A DNA stretch of 64,000 bases from positions 1,979,501 to 2,043,500 of the forward strand of contig NZ_CP030104.1 in assembly GCF_003269425.1 (NCBI RefSeq). The letters are read 5' to 3'. Below the pieces are notes generated by a model. It was not told the DNA's origin, searched no databases, and saw only the letters and a list, made by a program, of their open reading frames with translations. Each line of letters opens with the position of its first letter. Positions within the stretch are counted from its first letter, which is position 1. The translations under genes and the position numbers were made by a program. The DNA comes from Flagellimonas maritima. GTDB taxonomy: Bacteria; Bacteroidota; Bacteroidia; Flavobacteriales; Flavobacteriaceae. Shown in pieces: positions 60,464 through 64,000 of the stretch.

Positions 60464-60877
60464 ATGAAAGCAATTCGTTTCATTTTGTTGGTCTTAATCT
60501 GTAGCTATTCCCTTGGGATAGTGGCTCAACAGAGTGCGAATTCCGTAATTGGATTGCGATTTTACGAAAGATTGGCTCAGCGCGATGCAGATTACGAACA
60601 ATCACTTTTTCTTTTAAGCAATCAAGATGAATCTGATTATTGGGCAGACCAAGAAAACTACGAAAGACATTTAGGTAAAATCGATTTCACCTCATATTTG
60701 GTCTACATGAAAAGTAAGAAAGATGCATATGCAGAGCATCTGGGCAACTGCGAACATAAAATGTCGCATAGCGAACTTTATTTTCAGAAGGCCAAAGCCT
60801 ATGTATCATTATTGGACTCTGACTATGAGCTCGGTAAAAATGCCAGTAAGGTAGCCCAATCGGGTATTAAAAATTAA
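60464..60877 (+). CDS. Exported protein of unknown function
   Basis: 137 residues, signal peptide (MKAIRFILLVLICSYSLGIVAQ), then a helical domain with 'YERLAQRDADYEQSLFLLSNQDESDYWADQENYERHLG'. No family recognised. Single gene. Confidence 0.72.
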   Translation: MKAIRFILLVLICSYSLGIVAQQSANSVIGLRFYERLAQRDADYEQSLFLLSNQDESDYWADQENYERHLGKIDFTSYLVYMKSKKDAYAEHLGNCEHKMSHSELYFQKAKAYVSLLDSDYELGKNASKVAQSGIKN

Positions 60878-60903
60878 ATTCGTTAATAAGCATAACAATA
60901 AAA

Positions 60904-60925
60904 AAACCACCTATTAGGTGGTTTT
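60904..60925. terminator. Bidirectional terminator
   Basis: AAACCACC (60904-60911) / GGTGGTTT (60917-60924) with A and T tracts on either side, between convergent genes. Confidence 0.85.
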
Positions 60926-61087
60926 CTATGCTACTTTCTTAAGTAGGTCAAAACATGGGCAGCGTTTACAGCGCTTATTTTCTCCCTTTTTAAATTTTTT
61001 ACAGCACTTGGTTTTACAATTGGTCAAAGACAACTCTTTTAATAGTGCCTTTTTCTTTTTATTGGATTTATTTTTCTTTTTACCCAT
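60926..61087 (-). CDS. Small cysteine- and lysine-rich protein
   Basis: 53 residues from the ATG at 61087 (MGKKKNKSNKKKKALL); a longer frame to 61108 adds seven residues. The second half 'CKTKCCKKFKKGENKRCKRCPCFDLL' has seven cysteines and may bind metal. I recognise it as a small conserved flavobacterial type; function unknown. Confidence 0.7.
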   Translation of the reverse strand: MGKKKNKSNKKKKALLKELSLTNCKTKCCKKFKKGENKRCKRCPCFDLLKKVA

Positions 61088-61149
61088 CGTAAAGTACAGA
61101 TGAGACAAAAATAGTTATTTTAAATTAATCTAAATAAATAATCAAAAAA

Positions 61150-61671
61150 TTATTCTCCCATGGTGTTGGAAGCTGCACTTTCCACATTAATTTGTTGCAC
61201 ATCCCTATCAAAAAGGTACAATCCGCCTTTATCGTTACCGATGAGATTTATTTTGTCCAAGATAGTCCTTGCCAAAGCTTCTTCTTCAATTTGTTCGGCA
61301 ACGTACCATTGTAAGAAGTTATGTGTTGCATAGTCCTTTTCTTCCAAGGTTACATGTACCAAATCATTAATGCTTTTTGAAACAAAAATTTCATGTTCAT
61401 ATAGCTCTTCAAACATTTTTTGAAAAGAGACAAAGTCTATTTTCGGAGCTTTTAATTGTGAAATCTGAGCATGACCGCCACGTTCGTTTACATATTTGAC
61501 CAGTTTGAGCATGTGCATACGTTCTTCATCCGAGTGGCCGTACATAAATCCTGCGATTCCTTCCAGACCTTTTATCTCTGCCCAAGATGCCATTGATAGA
61601 TATACTTGTGAGGATTCGGCCTCTATCTTTATCTGATTGTTGAGTGCTTTTTCCAGTTTTTTAGATAACAT
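61150..61671 (-). CDS. ftnA: Ferritin (non-haem)
   Basis: 173 residues. The ferritin four-helix bundle shows ligands in 'KIEAESSQVYLSMASWAE', 'SDEERMHMLKLVKYV' and 'QWYVAEQIEEEALARTI'. It stores iron as a 24-mer. Close to dps in the same direction, though not co-transcribed. Confidence 0.93.
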   Translation of the reverse strand: MLSKKLEKALNNQIKIEAESSQVYLSMASWAEIKGLEGIAGFMYGHSDEERMHMLKLVKYVNERGGHAQISQLKAPKIDFVSFQKMFEELYEHEIFVSKSINDLVHVTLEEKDYATHNFLQWYVAEQIEEEALARTILDKINLIGNDKGGLYLFDRDVQQINVESAASNTMGE

Positions 61672-61716
61672 AATTCTATGCTTTACTACAAAGTTACAAA
61701 TTAAAGGGCCGCAAGA

Positions 61717-62619
61717 CTAGAAGTAAATCTCCTGTGCCAAACGAAATGTGTTTGCATGGGCCTCCACAATGGTTTTAATATCAGGGGAATACCCGCCGCC
61801 CATACTACATTGCACGGGAACTTTGGCATCAAAACATGTTTGGAGCACATAGCGGTCGCGCTCCTTACAACCATTCAAAGTCATTCCCAGCGTTCCCAGT
61901 TTATCCGAAGAAAGTACATCCACGCCACAGAGATAAAAAATAAAGTCGGGGTTCACCTTTGTTACAAGTTCTGGGAGTGTATTTTTTAAGATAGAAAGAT
62001 ATTCCCCATCTGTTATTCCTTTCTCAAGGGGGATATCCAAATCGGATATTTCTTTTTTAAACGGATAATTTCCGCTGCCATGCATTGAAAATGTAAAAAC
62101 CGAATCGTCATCCTGAAATATTTTAGCCGTACCATTGCCCTGGTGTACATCTAAATCCACAATCAATATTTTTTGTGCCAAACCCTCATTTTGAAGAAAC
62201 TTGGCACCAATGGCTTGATCGTTCAGCATGCAGAATGCTTCACCTCGGTTGGAATAAGCATGGTGTGTGCCTCCCGCAATGTTCATGGCTATGCCATGCT
62301 CCAAAGCAAATTCACAGCCTTTTATGGTGCCGTCCGCTATAATCCGCTCCCTTTGTACCAGCTCATTACTTAATGGAAAACCTATTTTTCGGGCGGCGCT
62401 TGGTTTAATGTCTAGATTGATGAGCTTGTTATAGTATTCCTCTTCATGTGCCGCTAAAATGACAGTATCGTTCGGAGTTCCTGGTTGAAAAAAATTAGCA
62501 TCATCACAGGTGCCTTCATGCAACAATTGCTGCGGTAAAAGATCGTATTTGATCATGGGAAAGCGATGACCCTCTGGTAAAGGATGCTTATAAATAGGAT
62601 GAAAGGCAATTTTGAGCAT
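61717..62619 (-). CDS. Histone-deacetylase-family hydrolase
   Basis: 300 residues from the ATG at 62619 (MLKIAFHPIYKHPLPEGHRFP); a longer frame overlaps tex and is rejected. Active-site motifs 'AGGTHHAY' (His pair), 'DLDVHQGNGT' (zinc Asp/His) and 'CGVDVLSSDKLG' (zinc Asp) are present. Bacterial members deacetylate acetylpolyamines or other acyl-amines. It follows tex by seven bases, likely the same transcript. Confidence 0.92.
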   Translation of the reverse strand: MLKIAFHPIYKHPLPEGHRFPMIKYDLLPQQLLHEGTCDDANFFQPGTPNDTVILAAHEEEYYNKLINLDIKPSAARKIGFPLSNELVQRERIIADGTIKGCEFALEHGIAMNIAGGTHHAYSNRGEAFCMLNDQAIGAKFLQNEGLAQKILIVDLDVHQGNGTAKIFQDDDSVFTFSMHGSGNYPFKKEISDLDIPLEKGITDGEYLSILKNTLPELVTKVNPDFIFYLCGVDVLSSDKLGTLGMTLNGCKERDRYVLQTCFDAKVPVQCSMGGGYSPDIKTIVEAHANTFRLAQEIYF

Positions 62620-62626
62620 TATAAAA

Positions 62627-64000
62627 TCAATCTTTTTTGTGCAACGCCAATTGAATACGTTTTCTCGGTACATCAACATCCAAAACTTTTACTACGATTT
62701 GCTGATGCAAACTGACATGCGCATTTACATCTTTCACAAAAGAATCGGATAGGTTCGAAACATGGATAAGACCACTTTCTTTGATGCCAATATCCACAAA
62801 ACACCCAAAATTGGTAATATTGTTGACAATTCCAGGTAACAATTGGCCTTGCTGTAAATCGGTAATTTGCTTGATATTTTGATTGAAGGTGAAAAGCTTT
62901 GCTTTTTCCCTACGGTCCAGCCCCGGTCGTTTCAACTCTTCTAGAATATCCTTCAAGGTCGGCATTCCAACGGTGTTCGTGCAATACGATTCTAAATCTA
63001 TCTGTTGTATGACAGCTTCGTTTTGAACAATAGCTGATACCGCTATCCCTTTGTCCTTGGCCATTTTTGAAACAATAGGATAACTTTCAGGATGCACCGC
63101 GGAATCATCCAAAGGATTGATGCCATCTTTTATGCGTAAGAATCCAGCACCCTGCTCAAAGGCTTTACCGCCCAAACGGGGAACTTTTTTAATTTCTTCC
63201 CTGCTCTTAAAGGCACCGTTTTCATTTCTATAAGCGACTATATTTTCGGCAAGTTTAGGTCCAATACCGGATACATAGCTAAGTAAAGGAACGCTAGCGG
63301 TGTTTATGTTCACACCAACAGTGTTTACGCAACTTTCCACGACCGTATTCAACGAAGTTTTGAGTTTTGTCTGATCCACATCGTGCTGGTATTGTCCTAC
63401 ACCGATGGATTTTGCATCTATTTTGACCAATTCCGCCAATGGATCGGCCAAACGGCGACCAATAGAAACCGCTCCCCGTACGGTAACATCGTAATTGGGA
63501 AATTCGTCCCGTGCTATTTTTGAAGCTGAATAAATAGAGGCACCCGCCTCGCTGACCACAAATACTTCAATAGGGTTTTTAAAGGATATTCGCTTTACCA
63601 ATCGTTCCGTTTCGCGCGATGCCGTTCCGTTTCCTATGGCAATAGCTTCAATTTTGTGCGCATCCACCAAAGAACTTATTTTTTTAATGGCATCCGAACT
63701 TTTGTTTTGGGGCGCATGGGGATAAATGGTTTCGTTGTGCTTTAAATCTCCCTGCGCGTCCAGGCAAACCACCTTGCATCCTGTTCTAAAACCAGGGTCT
63801 ATGGCCAAAATTCGCTTCTCGCCCAAAGGCGCACCAAGCAACAATTGTTTTAAGTTCTTGGAAAAAACCTGAATAGCATCGGTATCCGCTTTTTCTTTGG
63901 CATTTCTTAGAAGCTCACTGGACAAGGAAGGGAACAACAATCGTTTGTAAGCATCGGCAATGGCAAATTTAATTTGAACGGTACAGGCATTGTCCGATTT
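62627..64000 (-). CDS. tex: Tex-type RNA-binding protein, 5' end outside window
   Basis: The frame is open to the right edge (…'CTVQIKFAIADAYKRLLFPS'), so only the C-terminal ~457 residues are seen: the YqgF-like RNase H domain ('ILAIDPGFRTGCKVVCLD', 'AIAIGNGTASRETERLV'), helix-hairpin-helix ('YVSGIGPKLAENIVAYRNENG') and the final S1 domain ('GIVNNITNFGCFVDIGIKESGLIHVS'). Tex proteins bind RNA and influence transcription. Highly conserved. Confidence 0.94.
   Translation of the reverse strand, partial: KSDNACTVQIKFAIADAYKRLLFPSLSSELLRNAKEKADTDAIQVFSKNLKQLLLGAPLGEKRILAIDPGFRTGCKVVCLDAQGDLKHNETIYPHAPQNKSSDAIKKISSLVDAHKIEAIAIGNGTASRETERLVKRISFKNPIEVFVVSEAGASIYSASKIARDEFPNYDVTVRGAVSIGRRLADPLAELVKIDAKSIGVGQYQHDVDQTKLKTSLNTVVESCVNTVGVNINTASVPLLSYVSGIGPKLAENIVAYRNENGAFKSREEIKKVPRLGGKAFEQGAGFLRIKDGINPLDDSAVHPESYPIVSKMAKDKGIAVSAIVQNEAVIQQIDLESYCTNTVGMPTLKDILEELKRPGLDRREKAKLFTFNQNIKQITDLQQGQLLPGIVNNITNFGCFVDIGIKESGLIHVSNLSDSFVKDVNAHVSLHQQIVVKVLDVDVPRKRIQLALHKKD

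Overview
The window comes from a member of the Bacteroidota, most likely a marine Flavobacteriaceae. The AT-rich sequence, the TTTG / TAnnTTTG promoter type, the lipoprotein set, and the Dps, ferritin, SIMPL, DUF6443-RHS and flavobacterial M28 and BNR-repeat proteins all point that way. No rRNA or tRNA gene and no CRISPR array was recognised.

Positions 1 to about 40,000 are the right-hand part of an integrated conjugative element; its left end lies outside the window. From left to right it holds: the end of a transfer-type module (Ig-like TraQ-type protein, lipoprotein, thermonuclease homologue); a solitary C5 cytosine methyltransferase inserted between two copies of a short direct repeat; a GC-rich ~670-bp leader in front of topoisomerase III (topB); a parA / ribbon-helix-helix pair; a two-gene RHS locus (8.8-17.1 kb) whose variable C-terminus is followed by a small L7/L12-like putative immunity gene; a Y-family polymerase plus DnaE-like polymerase operon (18.1-22.4 kb); and a long minus-strand run of small unrelated genes (22.5-29.7 kb). 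Further right are a PHP-ATPase defence-like gene, a serine recombinase, a large lipoprotein, a second copy of the ~670-bp leader in front of ssb, a Rep-like initiator, an excisionase-type HTH protein and a tyrosine integrase (38.7-39.9 kb). The integrase sits beside chromosomal moaE-moaC, so the element junction should lie between 39,943 and 40,268.

The small-gene run is the most unusual region. Its members include a barstar-like protein, a HEPN protein, ParDE, several lipoproteins, a zinc-ribbon protein, an alpha/beta hydrolase and a broken FRG-domain gene. They are packed head to tail and many of their junctions carry one short motif, close to TTAAAGTTCAAATAAACGATGA, which falls in different registers relative to the upstream stop codon. 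One copy lies in opposite orientation inside an inverted repeat upstream of the serine recombinase. The layout resembles recombinase-associated arrays of acquired immunity genes, but the function is inferred. The neighbouring PHP-ATPase overlaps a small protein that ends in an SSB-type DDLPF tail.

The duplicated leader has a shared promoter-proximal palindrome (TGCAATATAATATTGCA) whose core recurs upstream of parA. This suggests that topB, ssb and parA are co-regulated. The leader is rich in hairpins, and a third fragment at 35.1 kb keeps one hairpin with a different but still complementary stem.

From 40.3 kb to the right edge the window is ordinary chromosomal backbone: molybdopterin synthesis, an L-threonine dehydrogenase-like SDR, an M28 peptidase, a CBS protein, a pentapeptide protein, a BNR-repeat protein, an SDR/TetR pair with three matching operators, glycerate kinase, GNAT, Dps, a second ssb, ferritin, a histone-deacetylase-family protein and the 3' part of tex.
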